Below are positions 41,889-55,200 of a stretch of DNA of 64,000 bases, piece after piece (within the stretch, counting starts at the first letter, position 1; each line of letters starts with the position of its first letter). The stretch covers positions 69,858,354 through 69,922,353 of the forward strand of contig OY979717.1 of the NCBI GenBank assembly GCA_963855995.1, in the 5' to 3' direction. The notes under the pieces were generated by a model that saw only the letters and a program-made list of their open reading frames with translations, was not told where the DNA came from and did no database searches. The translations under genes and the position numbers were made by a program. The stretch comes from Muricea muricata (lineage: Eukaryota > Cnidaria > Anthozoa > Malacalcyonacea > Plexauridae).

Positions 41889-43480
41889 AGTTTTTTTAAT
41901 TTTTAGAGATTTCAGTTATACTCGTAAGGTATATGAGTGACCATAAGTTACATGAATGACCATTACTATAGATACAGGCACTGCTCATATTTGATTATTT
42001 TTTTAAAGAATTATTACGATACATATTACAATAGGTGCTTAGTTGATTATTAATTGTTGATTATTTTTTTAAATTTTAAATTTCGACTTGTGAAAGCTCG
42101 AATTCAAAGTTCATAAAAAACAAGAAAATTACACCTAAGATACAGTAAGCCCAAGTGTTCTTGCGTAGAACTGAGTTTATATCACAACCTCCCTAGAGAA
42201 AAAAACCCCTGGGTATGAGGTTGCTTGTTTCAAAGCACACTATATCTACCGCTGACTCATAACTCATTGACTGGTGCGACAGGCATTCTACCATCGATCA
42301 GTTCCAATAAAAATGTGGTTGTTGTTTTCTACCAACAACAAAAGAAATCTAATAGTTGCTTACTAAGACTGAAAAAGTGAGGAATCAAAAGAACTTTGTC
42401 CTTTACTTTTGTCGTGGAGAATGGCTTGCCGAATACTCTTCGTTTCGTTTTAACTTACGCTGAGCACAATTTTAAGCGGTTCATTGCAGGGTCTTGCAAA
42501 TAACGTATGGTGGCTTGGACAAAAAAAAAGACTAAAAGACTGCGAAATAGATGATGTTGATATTGACTACTCCCCCCCCCCCCCCCCACATGCACAGAGA
42601 GGAAAATCGATACAACAATAAGATTTAATAGCCTCGTAAGACCCCGTAAAAGACGACAACGAGCCAGACTTGCTCTAACTCTCTCTCTCCCTTGTGCTAT
42701 TTGTACGGACACAAACAAGAGAGAGACATGAAGTAAGTCTACCGAAAAGCATGGTTGTTTTTATTTCCTGTTTTTTATAATCCCACCGGGCAAGCCAGAA
42801 CTCAACAGGCATGTTTTTCAGCTTTGCCGCCGTGGATATTGTTGCGATGTTCCGAAGTTAATGAATATTTTAGCTGCGCTTAATGTATACATCGTAGCAA
42901 AAATGTGTGAAACTAATTACCTAATTTTTTTTTATGTATGTTATTCAACAATAACTCAACAATTAGTGGCTTTGTACATAATAGCAATTTAATACATAAT
43001 AATGTGGTAATTTTTATAGTTCAAACTTATCTCTCTCTGTAAATCTTTGGAACAGCTCCTCTTTTACAATACTTTGCCTTTAACAAATATCTTTGAACTG
43101 TTCTATTGTAGCTTCATAGTATTACGTCTCAAACTTAACATATTTAGAATGGCATTTAACAGTGATGCTGCTATGGCTTTACGCCTTATGAATAAAACAT
43201 GATTTAAGAGTTGTGCTCTGGCTTTTTGTATTTAACGGTGATGACCTAATTTACTATTATTACACGAATTACGTAATTGTTAGGCTAACGCTATGATCAT
43301 GCGCATTCTGTTATGAGCAAGCAATTTCTTATACCAGTCAATCCCGGGCTGAATAGATATGCATGCGCGACTTCCTGGGCGCTAAAGTGTTTGCTTATTC
43401 ATAGTAGAGTCAGATTGCATTACATCATTGGATATAACTAATAATTACATACTTGAGGGAATATAGGGTCGGACTTGTAG
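41889..43480. other. intergenic, no gene recognised
   Basis: AT-rich sequence with a run of about 15 C at 42,571. No coding region with recognisable similarity. Confidence 0.4.
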
Positions 43481-43821
43481 TACGGTGGCCCACAAGGGAC
43501 ATGCTGCAAATAAAAATATTGCTGCAAATATATTAAAATTTGTTCAAATGTATTACAAATTTCCGCAAATACATTAAACTTGCTGCAATTATATTAAAAT
43601 TGCAGCAGTTATATTAAATTAAAGTTGCTGCAAATTAAAATAAAGTAGCTGCAAATTAAAGTTGCTGCAAATTAAAATAAAGCTACTGCAAATTAAAGTT
43701 GCTGCAAATTAAAGTTGCTGCAAATGAAAAATAAAGTTGCTGCAAAATAAAATTGCAAAGCCAGAATTATGCGCGCGCATAATAGCTTTCCAGTTGCATG
43801 TAGTTCAATGGTAAAGATTAT

Positions 43822-44068
43822 GGTCATGGCTTTATAGGATACCCTAAAGGTCGTAATGTCGAGAGAGCACTGGGTTTCTCACTCACTGGAACTGTATCTA
43901 CTTCACCAAATTTAGCTAAAGAGGGAGCGCGTAGCGCGACAATCATTACTCGCGCTTCGGGCTCGCGCTTTAGCTAAATTTGGTGAAGTAGATACAGTCC
44001 CAGTGAGTGAGAAACCCAGTGCTCTCTCGACATTTCGACCTTTAGGGTATCCTATAAAGCCATGACCC
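43822..44068. mobile_element. fold-back element, copy 2
   Basis: Same family as 34,464-34,812 (GGTCATGGCTTTATAGG ends, GAGGGAGCGCGTAGCGCGAC centre), but shorter because the segment following GCACTGGG is absent. It is flanked by AAAGATTAT at 43,813-43,821 and 44,069-44,077. The right arm of the host palindrome retains the empty site (reads as AAAGATTATATAACC on the complementary strand). Confidence 0.92.
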
Positions 44069-44131
44069 AAAGATTATAGTACCGCCATTGTTCTATTTTT
44101 TAAATTTGGTATTCAACAACAAAGACAGGAG

Positions 44132-44600
44132 ATGCTTTGTAGTTCGTGTGGGGTGATTTGTGGGCCTGATTCAAATTTTTGTCACGCATGTGGTTGTAGA
44201 GTCGCGGAGGATGTAATAAATAATATTGATGAAGTAATAACAGATTATTTTTATCGTGGCTTTCAATATAGTGCAATTATAGGTTTGCTTAAAAAGCACC
44301 AGAGAGTAGATGTTCAAGTAAACTGGAGGACTAAAACGTAGAGAAGCCAATTATAATGAACAAACTGTTCGACAGTGTATTGAGCAGGAGATGCAAGAAG
44401 CAGGTAGCCTGGCTGGGTATCGTTATATCTCGCATGCTCTAAGATTGAGACATCACCTGAATGTCCCAAGACGAATAGTATCCACAATCATGGAAGAAAT
44501 CGAACCTGATAGAGTTAAAGCGAGAAGAGCCAGGCGGTTGACAAGAAGAAACTATGTTTCCCTTAGGTCAAATTTCACGCGGCACATTGATGGTACGTAC
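44132..44600 (+). pseudogene. integrase-like transposase N-terminus, left arm of the palindrome
   Basis: The first frame (44132-44341) starts with a zinc ribbon: CSSCG, then FCHACGCRV, then AEDVINNIDEVITDYFYRGF and SAIIGLLKKHQ. The second frame (44391 on) continues GSLAGYRYISHALRLRHHLN, VPRRIVSTIMEEIEPD, RRLTRRNYVSLRSNF and TRHIDGTYW, then stops making sense because the palindrome turns back. HIDG is the start of the DDE integrase-type core in a transposase group found in cnidarians and fish (possibly IS3EU-like, from memory). A deletion near 44,300-44,345 breaks the frame; the right arm is more complete there but is also broken. No catalytic core is present. Confidence 0.68.
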
Positions 44601-45473
44601 TGGCTCTTCTCGCTTTTACTCCATCAGGCTGATCAGGTTCGATTTCTTTCATGATTGTGGATACTATTCGTCTTGGGACATTCAGGTGATGTCTCAATCT
44701 TAGAGCATGCGAGATATAACGATACCCAGCCAGGCTACCTGCTTCTTGCATCTCCTGCTCAATACACTGTCGAACAGCTCGTTATAATTGGATTCTCCAC
44801 GTTTTAGTCCAAGTTCCTCCAGTTTCCTTTTAAGTGTTCTTACATGAGTATATGGTCTTTGGTGCTTTTTAAGCAAACCTGTAATTCACTATATGGAAAG
44901 CCACGATAAAAACAATCTGTTATAATTTCTTCAATGTTATTTATTGCATCCTCCGCGACTCTACAACCACATGCATGACAGAATTTGAATCAGGCCCACA
45001 AATCACCCCATACGAACTACTGAATGCCAAATTTAAAAAATAGAAAAATGGCGGTTATATAATCTTTGCCATTGAACTACATGCAACTGGAACGCTACTA
45101 TGCGCGCGTATAATTCTGGCTTTTAATTTGCAACAACTTTAATTTGCAGCAACTTTATTTTGCAGCAAGTTTATTTTTAATTTGCAGCAACTTTAGTTTG
45201 CAGCAATTTTATTTTTAATTTGCAGCAACTTTAATATAATTACTGCAAATTTAATGTAATTGCAGCAAGTTTAATGTATTTGTGGAAATTTGTAATACAT
45301 CTGAACAAATTTTAATATATTTGCAGCAATATTTTTATTTGCAGCATGTCCCTTGTGGGCCGCCGTATAGCAGTATAGCGCAAACATCATATTCACCTAA
45401 GCAAGTACATTTCACTATGACACAGCATGAATATGTAGTTATTTTATGCATTTAATATGAAATAAATGTAAAT

Positions 45474-48400
45474 TTATGAAAAATAATTTAGACTGTTTTC
45501 CCTTATATGAATGGGTACATCGTCAATCGTTGTTGTTCGAAGTTGTGGTTTCCGTAACACAACATTTGTTGCTTCTTTTCTCTTGTATTTGTCCCATTTT
45601 CTTGTCGTTATAAATGCTTTGAAGATATCTTCTTTTTTCCAAGTGTTCTCCACAAGTGCATCTCTCATGTCTCGTAATGCCTTGCCTCGGTTGTGAATCC
45701 CTAGGATGGCTTGCGGTATTAACATTAGCTCACACTAGGCACGAAATCAACATTTTAGAATAATTAAAGTGTTTAACATAGAATAAGAAGCTTGCACATG
45801 GAAACCACATAAATATTATAAACTAGGCAACCAGTGGTGTAGTGTATGGAGGACTAAAAGTTTGTGAAGGGCGTTTAGAAAGTGCCAAGTGAACGAATAT
45901 AAACAGGGGTTTGTCAGCAGTCAACATGTCTATTAGTTTTCTAGCCAGGATAATGGCAAAACAGACAGTTCATTGTTTCAATTTCTAGTGTTTCAAAAGA
46001 ATCATCCGACTCCATTGCATGCTCTTCTGTTCATGTTCATATCCTGCGTATTGTTCTATGTAAACAACAGCTACTTTTCATGAAAGCAAAGATATCAACA
46101 GTCATTAATATTTCATTGTATAAACGACTACGACTTCAAGTTGTTTCACAGTTTGCACTTTAAATTTCAAATAAAATACAGTAACTAAACGATGAAACAT
46201 GATTCTGTAAAAAAGTTACACTACTGTTTAAGGAGTTCTTTCATGTCAGTCAACTAACAGCATTGTGTCATATGCACTGAGTTGGGCATGACAACGTGAC
46301 GTCATATAATTATTTGTAGCGTATTGTTGATAGCCTGAATCCTTAGTTGTGAATTCTAGCACGCAAGTAGAGGTTATCATTTGGGAAAGTGGATTAGAAC
46401 AAATAGATTTCCTTAAAAACTGTGGACAAACAATTGCTTCTCACCTTTTCTTTGGTTATAATAAACAAATCTTTCATTGGTTCTCCAACCGCAAAATAGT
46501 CTCCACCTTTCAAAGTTTTAATTACCAGAAAGACTGTTAGCATTTTTTCATTTTCTTTAAGTCTGCTCATCCGCCTGCTATCATCCTTTTCTGGCGGTAA
46601 AATCAACTTCTCACGACCAAATGGCAAAACCTTCTTTATAATCAACATCTTTTTCACTAAAACGCATGTCCCAGCTTTAATAATATAGACAGTTTCAGAA
46701 GGTTCAGCTTCCTCCTTGAAGACAACCTATACAACGTTATGCAAGCTAGTATAATAAATTTCTTTCTCGCTTTGAATTTTCCTCGATAGTTTATGAAACA
46801 TAAAAAGTACTTATGTACAGTACAAACAGAGATCTTTTTGTGCCACATGTTTCCCAGAGTGCAATGTAATTCATTGTTTAAGCACATCAAAAGTCTATTG
46901 TTTATTAGTATACACTCGACCATGGACTATTGTAAATCCAGAGTTTTGATTGGCTTCTCAACCAGGACTATTCGTAATAGTCCACGGTTGAGAAAAACAA
47001 CAAAACAAAGCTTCAAAATGGCGTCGCGTGATCTCGCGCGTGTGTAAATAATTTAATTAAATTTAATTTATTTGTGGCTTTTTTCTCCAAATTTATTCAA
47101 AGATCGATACAGTTCAGAGTGCACTAAAACAATTAGACAACTCGCCTCGTTGTCTAATTGTCAAATGGTTAATCGTGACACAGTTAAAAAACCTCTACAT
47201 TCTTGAATTATATTATATGTTTTGACTGTAGAGAGACTTGGAATTTAACCTTTATTTAGACTTATTTTATGTGTACTGCAAGTCACTATTATATAATGTA
47301 CATTATTATATGGCTTTGAAGAATCCTGCATTCTGATTGGTACGCGTGCGATCCGTAAAAACCCGTACTCGGACCTTGGTCCGTAAATTTTCGTGTTCGG
47401 ATCGGGCTTTTTCCCAGTGTTTTTAATTGCACTTTCTACTGCTTGGAATATACTTAATAATAAAATAAGTGTTTTGCTTATATGTTTGAAAGCTTTATGT
47501 GTAAAAAATAAAGTTTTGTCATGTTCGACTTTTTTATTCTAATTAACGAAACCACGATCGACATCATTTAAATACAAAATGTCACCGTAACTTTGAGAAT
47601 GACTTCCAGCCATATTCTGAAGGATTATTGATCTCGCTTGTTCGGTCTGTACCGTGAAATATCAGACTTCGTTTTTTAGTACTAAAAAACCTCAGTCCGA
47701 TATTTCACGGTACAGACCTCGCGCTCGGTCAATAATCCTTTAGTATAGACTATAGTATATGGCATTTATAACTCATTAATATTTCATGAAGAAAACACAA
47801 AGGAAATCATAACCTTTGTAGTGTTTTTATACCTGATAAAATGCTAATAAACGTTAGACTTTATATACAGGTAAGTGTTGCTATATTAAGGAACATGTGG
47901 CATTATCGTGTTTTAAGCTATTCAGTAAAACACTCGCAATTCGCGTTTATGCGAGATAATAAAACACTCCTACTCGTGTTCTAAACACTACTCAAACTCA
48001 TTAGTATAATTCATGATCAAAACACAGAAGATCACCATCATATATTGTTGTCGATAACTGGGTAATAAACGCCCATAAACTAAGTTTGTTTGAGAAGTAA
48101 TACTTAAGCTCGAAATTATCGGTGTACAAAACACCTGAAGAACGCGGCTATACAGCCTTGTTGCTCAACACACTTTCAGGCGTTTTACACGCTAGTAACA
48201 AATGCTTTCTCGATTAGTATATACTTTGCTTAAAACTAGTTGTAATGAATACTCAGCCTGGTACCCAGGCGTCTCTTAGTGCAAAGTAAAAGCGCACATA
48301 TTGATTAATTTGGTATATGCAAGATATAACCGCGCTTAATTGAACTAAAAAGCGCCTGGGTACAAGGCTGGTAAATACTGTGTGGAAGTAATCATACATA

Positions 48401-51400
48401 TATACGCACTGTGTTTTCCGGATAATCAACTATTTTCGATGCATTATTTGCTGCTTTGAGTTCCAATTTAGACCAGGTTTTAAATGCAGGTATTGCGTGC
48501 AGGTAACCCATCCTGATTCTCCATTCGTTTTCGTAGGTTTCTCGCAAAACCTACATCGGCAAAAAATAAACATCGTATACAGTTTTTAGATTTATACATT
48601 AATTAATGCGAGTTCATTCTGAATTTTCATTGGTCGAGAGCTGTGCGTTATTATAGTGCAACCGCACAGAAGACGTCATCTAATGGCATGATGTACTTGA
48701 GCGAACGTTTATTTAAGCTTTTTTTAGCGGATAAAACAAATAGATTTCATTGTTTGTGCTTCTGTACTGAGATATATCACCGCGAAAATGTCATTGCGTG
48801 CAACGAACAAAAGATAACGTTCGTCTCGTGCCATACTATTTTTGTTCTTCGCACGCCATGACGTCGTCTGTGATCTATTACAGTACAGACCCATGCAAAA
48901 ATGAAATCTACAGTATTTGTTCACAATGTATAGTGTAGTTATTGTTGTTGTTTGCTGCGGTGGTGATGTTAATGTGTTGGTGGTTGTGAGGTACGTGGTC
49001 TTGTTGGAGAAACAATTAAGGAGGGCGAAATTATTAAACCCAATTTTACAAACTTAAAGTGCAATTTGAAATTATAAATGGCGTCTAAATTAAATATGAA
49101 TTGGAAAATATATATATTGCGTTTGTTGTTGTAGTTGATATTTAACGTTGTTGATGTCTTGTTAATATCCGTAGTCTTTTAATCATACCTGATTGAAGTC
49201 AGATTTGTCTAATCTCAGAAATTCAGATTCCTCTTTACAAATGACGGATGCTCTTCGCTGTGTATCATGAATCAACGCTAATTCTCCGAAAGAATTACCT
49301 GCGAGAATTTCTCCAACAATCTACGGGATTTAAGGAGAGAGAAAAATATTGTGGGTTCTGTGTAAATATTGCTGCGTTGATCTGTTAATTTTAGCGAAAC
49401 ATGACTTGGATTATACGACACCTTACATTTTTTGTGACATTTCCGGTAACTTTGTTTTTTTCTTCAACGACTACATTAACTGAGCCTTGCAGAATGAAGT
49501 AAAAAGAAAGGGCTGGATGACCTAAAGTACAAAAATACCAGTATATATGCGTTTAAAAATCCTGTATTGATGGACGCATTTATATAGAAGATTTCCAGTT
49601 TTCATGGAAAAAAGTGTCTTTAACATTCACCAGTATATACATATCGCAGCTATTTTTAAAAGCAACATGATTTTTAGTTATACATTAATTAGCAAATACA
49701 GGGGCCGGTTGTTCGAAGCCCGTTTAGCTTAAACGGTGCTTAAAGGGAAATGGCAACAAATTTTTTTATTGTCTCATTTGAAAGAGACTCCAAAACGATA
49801 TATAGTAGTCTATTACAGAAACTTTATATCTGCCTTATTTAGTGAGATATTTTGGCTTGAAATCTTTAGTTGTCCGCCATCTTGAATATTTGTGGATATG
49901 CACGATACGTCACAACTGCATGGGATCACGCGATTATTTTTTCTTACGACACAATGGTTAGTATGCTAGCATAACCGCATGTACGGCAAGTGTTTCGGAT
50001 TTCAGCACGGACTGAGAAGATTTCCAGCAATATTTGATTGTTGGTAGGTATTTAGGAGGATTTTCGACAGGCTCATCCCTGTTTTGACGTCACCAAAACA
50101 TTGTTAATGAGTTGAAAAATTAATCCAAGATGGCGGACAGTTTGTTGATTTGGGTAAGAATATCTTCCAAAGTAAAACAGATATAAAAATTTTGTAGTAG
50201 ACTTCTATATATTGTTTTAGAGTCTCTTTCAAATGAGACAATAAAATTTTTTGTTGCCATTTCCCTTTAAGCTCAAAATAGAAACCAAGTTTATAGATTC
50301 ATTCAACAACCAAACTAAAAGTTTTGAACTTTAATATAATGATTATATGCTTACAACTACATATTTACTGCAAAATATGTATAAGTTAACTGTTTGACGA
50401 GTGATGTAAGAATGTTATTTAATTTTGACTTATTCACCGTTTACGCTAAACGGGCTTCGAACAACCGGCCCCAGAACTGCAGTGATTTAAACCTGTGCGC
50501 CGCTCTTTACCTCTGTTCGCGCAAATAGGGCAAAGCTTTCCTTAAAACATCAGTCACATATAGATAGTAGACTTCGTATACATGCGCTAATTCATATGTT
50601 ATACAAAAACATCGATGTAGGTATGTACATGGTAAATACAATTTTACTGGCGGGGCAAAAACGGTATCAAATAAGACGGGCGGGCTGGTTTGCGAATTAA
50701 ATGTGTCAACCTGCAAACCTTGTCAGACTACCGCCCTAAAATATTAAGGCGGAGACGAAGAGGGCAAGAAACCATTGACATATATACGTCTGGACTGCCA
50801 GCTCGGCTTTGGAAAGCGTTATCAAAGATGGCCGAAATATGAGAGTGTTGGCTCATGAAGTTGACTGCTGACCAGTATTTTTTGTATCATTTAAGAGCCA
50901 GCGATGTTCAATCACTCTCATATTCGTCATTTTTCGTCAGTATTCGTCAGCCTTCGTGATTTTGAACTGATAACGCAAAATTCAAGCGAAAATATTGCGA
51001 GCAGGCAGTCCAGATGTATTTATGTCAATGCAAGAAACCATCACTACTAGGCTAGTTGCAGACAAACTTACCTTGTTGTACAATAATTCTTCCAATCGGG
51101 AACTCGCTATAGTACACAAATTTTGCTAAGCCTTGCTTCACTGCCCGCGAATATTTGGAAAAACATTGCAACTTTTCAACAGCGTAAAATATCTCCTCGA
51201 TATCTTTTTCTGTACGAACGTCGGGATCTTTCGTGAAAAGATGTTTTGCTCTGTCGCTCAGACGACCTGACTGTACACAGGCTTTATATACTGTAAAACA
51301 CAGACAGAAAAAATCGATCTGAATAATCAATTTAGAATTTAAAGATAACGAGGTGACAAATTTCAGCAATTTAAAAATACCCGTTAAACTATCGGTACAA

Positions 51401-51941
51401 ACTGTCCGTAGATATTGCAGACCTTAACAAGCAAATTGTAAAGAAACGACAAATGCTTTGACTACTTACTAAAATAATTACTATAGTAATCTACTGAAAA
51501 TATCCTATTCAAAACCTTTTCCACTGTCAAAAGCGCCACGTAGGCAAAAAACAGAGTCAAAATCAGGCTTGTTGTAACTTGTCATTTACCAACTTGTCAG
51601 CAATTTGCAGTAAGCCTGTAGATAACAAGTCTTGACAATCAACTTGCAACTAAGGCAAGGCTATATATTTATATTATATAATTTCTTTTCTCAGGCGGAG
51701 TTAACGCCTGAGTAGGTGTCTTGTTGATTTTCTTACAGTTAGCATTGAATGGTATTCTGTGGAGGTCTTTTCCCTGCATTGATTCTCCTTCTGAATCATT
51801 TAAAACTTTAATGATACATTCTTTTGTCCAATTCTTTTGAAAACCCACGCGTTTTGAAATGCGTTTCCATTGCTTCAGTAGAGACTCTGTTGTGGAATCT
51901 TCACTTTCTACATCTGTCGAAGGCGAACTGTTTTCTGACAT
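45474..51941 (-). CDS. CNBD2-like cyclic nucleotide-binding domain protein, paralog B
   Basis: Seven exons: 51941-51737, 51290-51072, 49521-49427, 49320-49189, 48550-48410, 46726-46445 and 45734-45474 (444 residues, phases consistent). The protein has a Ser/Thr-rich N-terminus, then KLQCFSKYSRAVKQGLAKF, IGRIIVQQGHPALSFYFILQGSV (first beta-roll), and NSFGELALIHDTQRRASVIC, the phosphate-binding cassette, with FGE at 184-186 and Arg at 195/196. A hinge EFLRLDKSDF is followed by FKTWSKLELKAANNASKIVDYPENT, a second CNB-like half (VYIIKAGTCVLVKK to GGDYFAVGE) and a basic tail. The architecture matches CNBD2, a poorly understood cAMP-binding protein in sperm and other ciliated cells. The key cassette residues are kept, so nucleotide binding is plausible. 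It is arranged head-to-head with paralog A. Confidence 0.86.
47621..47740. repeat. small palindrome in intron of paralog B
   Basis: GGATTATTGA, then GGTCTGTACCGTGAAATATC, and the reverse complements on the other side of a 35 bp loop. It is probably a MITE remnant. Confidence 0.75.
49701..50472. mobile_element. TIR element with GGGGCCGGTTGTTCGAAGC ends
   Basis: Inverted ends of about 28 bp starting GGGGCCGGTTGTTCGAAG and continuing CCCGTTTAGC. The interior is mostly occupied by a second, TTAA-flanked element. No target duplication is certain. It lies in an intron of paralog B. Confidence 0.82.
49744..50266. mobile_element. piggyBac-like MITE nested in the GGGGCCGG element
   Basis: Ends AGGGAAATGGCAACAAA and its inverse, immediately flanked by TTAA on both sides (49,740-49,743 and 50,267-50,270). 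Arms of about 100 bp with imperfect inverted similarity including ATTGTCTCATTTGAAAGAGAC. TTAA duplication is the piggyBac hallmark. No transposase is present. Confidence 0.85.
50774..51029. mobile_element. MITE with ATTGACATA ends and 10 bp target duplication
   Basis: Inverted ends ATTGACATA(T/A)ATAC(G/A)TCTGG plus ACTGCC(A/T)GCTCG, flanked by GCAAGAAACC at 50,764-50,773 and 51,030-51,039. No ORF. It lies in intron 2 of paralog B. Confidence 0.85.
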
Positions 51942-52157
51942 ATTTGTTTATTTTTTGTGTATTTAAGAGTTCAATCCAGTTTACAGTTCCTCTGCGAATT
52001 GAAACTAAGTATTACTTACAAATTTAACGTATTGTGACGTATATAATAAAGATTTTGCTTTCCACCAAACTGCGCATGCACGCTAGCGTCATAGATTCTG
52101 CAGCACGCACATGCACCACGCGTGGAAACGCATGAGTTGAGAGAAACCTGCAATCAA

Positions 52158-52262
52158 GCTGTTACATGTCTGTTCACAAGCTGTTCACAAGCTGTTCACA
52201 AGCTGTTCACAAGCTGCTACATGTCTGTTCACAAGCTGTTCACAAGTTGCGTCCGGGCTGTT
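52158..52262. repeat. tandem 11-mer array
   Basis: About six units of CTGTTCACAAG, interspersed with two TACATGT variants. Confidence 0.92.
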
Positions 52263-52273
52263 TGAATATAGGA

Positions 52274-55200
52274 TAGCAGCTGGGAAATTTGTCAGCCGCT
52301 GTGCGAAAATAGCGCGGGCAGTCGAATAAAAACTAAATTTTCAAATTATTTATTATATTTTCAAATATGCCCGGAATGCAGTAGCTTTTGCAAGCAGGTT
52401 TATGTCATTTATAAACATTTTTTATTTGAATTGGAAGAGCATCGATATGGCAACGTCCTTCAATCGTATATAGATGCATTACGTTGTTTTCTTGAAGTAA
52501 ATCTTCAAAGTTCGACAGTAGTGTGATTTGCACGAGGCTGAACCAACCGTGCAAGCACATATTGTTATGACTCGAGATCTCGATAAAAGGGCTCAGGTCG
52601 ATCATCAGTGGAATAGCAGTCAACGGTAGTACCATGACGAGGATTTTTACTTAAATATGACATGCATTTTATCGACGATCGGCCGCAGAGAAAGGTATGC
52701 GTGTGAGTCCATACTCGAACGAGGACATGGCCGACATGCTGCAGTTAAACTGGATTTTTCTTGACCCGTGTAGCCTTGATTGCTGGAAACGGTAAGTGAA
52801 ATTGATTTCTTGAAATTAAGTCATCTTTTGACTCTTTAATGCTTTGATTCGACGAGTAATTGTCGGGATATTGTCGACTAAAAATATCGACGCATGGGGA
52901 AATTTTAAAAAATTAGCGCCATGTCGAATTTTGGTTTTGATTAAATTTTTAAAAATCTAGCTTTTGCTCCAAAATATGATTTGTTCCCAGCTTTTACCGG
53001 CATGTTTACCTTTCTTTTAAAGGCGAAACTTGTGTTGTTAAAATTCCGCTTAACGTAGAAAATTACCCGTGAAACTGTAGTGCACACAAAAGTATATTAA
53101 TCATGGTCGTTGTTGAAATGCCATGAAAGCGATAATATTATACGACAATACTTTCAGCAATAGTTTAAATCGTGTCTTTGATGATATATAAATCTGTTTT
53201 ACTGCAAATAACAAAATATAGTTGATCGGATTGGTATGGTTCGTCGATTGAATCCGTTGTTATTTTGTTTTGTTGTTCGAGGAAAGACTTTGATCAGTTT
53301 GAGTTGAATTTTTTAAAAAAATCGCCTTTTGCTCCAAAATGATTTCCGTTAAAATTTAATCTTTACGTCTATGTCCAAACACCCAACTTGTTGTTTTTGT
53401 CTTAAAAATTACGCTAAAAGGTTTTTGAATTGGATAAAAACAGCTTGCGTTTCGGCTTCAGGTTGATGTATGAAATCGAACAGTTTGGATTCGTTCTGAC
53501 CGCGACTGAAATATTATGTAGTAAATAAACTTGTTTACTTTGGTGCAAAATGGCATTAAAATGAAATTCTGTCACATTCATTTGCTTTTTTATCTCAATT
53601 GCTTTAATATAGTATGGTTTGAAAGAGATTTGAGTCATCTGACAGTATGTGGATGTAATAAAAAAATGAATATCGTCTTGTAAAATGCAGGTAATATATT
53701 TAATAACATTTATATATTCATATAAATTGGTATTAATTTAACATAGAACGTATTTGAATTTATTCATAAACATAAATACAGTATAAACAAGGAAATTACT
53801 GTACTTATTGATGTCTTTTCAGTTCTTCCAATGTACTAAACAGTGACTAATGGTCCAGTGCAAGTTGTGAAAAGTTGTCATCTATTGACCCTTTTGTCTG
53901 AAGATAGTAAAAAAAATCTTCAATGTTTAATATGTTTTTAATGTTTTTAATTATTAGTATACATATAGTATTGACATTTTCTTAACAATTTCATCCAATT
54001 AAATTCTCCAGAAGTTCAGAAAAATAAATTCAAGGTTGTTTTGATTGCAAAATTGCCCTTCAAGTTAAATTTTACCATTCAAGTTAGCATGGAATATGAT
54101 TAAACTGACGTTTAGTATATATTTCAAACAACTGACATTCATTTTGGCTGTATTGTGAAGATGTTTAAGATGGTTTTTTACTACAAATGGGTATTTTTTG
54201 TTATCCTGTATTTCTAGAATTGATTAATTTTACAATATTTACACAATTTTATTTAGCAGTATGCTATGTAAATAATGGACACTTCTGTTGCTTCTTGATT
54301 GAAATCCTGGCTCCTGTGGGAATCACAGCCACCTGAATCTAATTGCAAGATGTGTTAACAAAATCCAGTGAATTCAGTTGATTGATAGAAAGCTTGAAGT
54401 TCTTAATTTCCAAGAATAATGTATTCATGTATGTTCTGTACATGTTTTCCTTTCAAAGGCATTTGTCATTGTTGTTAATTCATTATTAAGTTGCAATGTG
54501 CCATACATTTTTTATTTGGCCAGGGCTATGAACAAATTTTGCATTTTAATGGTGCTCTGCTGTTAATTGATTAAGCAAAAAATCCAATGTCTAGTTAATC
54601 CATTGAGCTGCAATGCACATGACTAGACCATACCTATTATTTTTTCTTGTCTAGTACCAAAGGGTTCACTTTCCAATGGGGAGTACAGCTTAATGAATTT
54701 GTAATGTTAGATTAACCAACATCATTGGATTGCTATATATCATGTATGTAATTTGTTGCAGAAATTAAAAACTCAATTTTATTGTATTGTAATTTGTAAA
54801 TTATGTCCTAAGAACCAGTGGCAGGCTAGAATAAGCTAAAGTGGTGTATGTTGTAGATACTTTTACCTTCTATTGTTAATAAATGTTTAATACTAATATA
54901 TACACACTTACATAAATACATTACATACACACTTCAAGACAGAAAACTGCACTGTGTTTGAGTATCTTCATTCTAATTTTATTACAGCTAGAATGATTCC
55001 TTAATCTTTTTTTATTTGAGTAACATGTCATGTAGCTTATTAGTGCTTTTAAGTATAATTTAAAATCTGCTGGCCTTTTTTAAAATCATACAAAAATAAC
55101 TTGTGTTGAAGGACACTTCGTCTAGAGCTTGTCAAACGCCATGAAACAGCTACAAAAAAGAGCGCTTTGGGAAAGAATATTCCTTCTATTGTACGCAGAA

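Larger units (their letters stand above)
43481..45367. mobile_element. giant palindromic DNA element with half an integrase-like transposase in each arm
   Basis: The ends TACGG(T/C)GGCCCACAAGGG and their inverted partner are followed by about 250 bp of GCTGCAAATTAAA-type repeats in both arms. The unique part of each arm is the same sequence in inverted order, meeting near 44,560-44,600. The left arm is longer by about 260 bp because a fold-back element (43,822-44,068) and its 9 bp duplication were added. Each arm encodes the N-terminal half of a transposase. The element looks like an inverted duplication of a truncated DNA transposon. Confidence 0.84.

Noticed and set aside
48643..48861. 72-residue frame in an intron of the CNBD2-like paralog B
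   Set aside because: No similarity to any family, and it lies in intron sequence between well-supported exons on the other strand.
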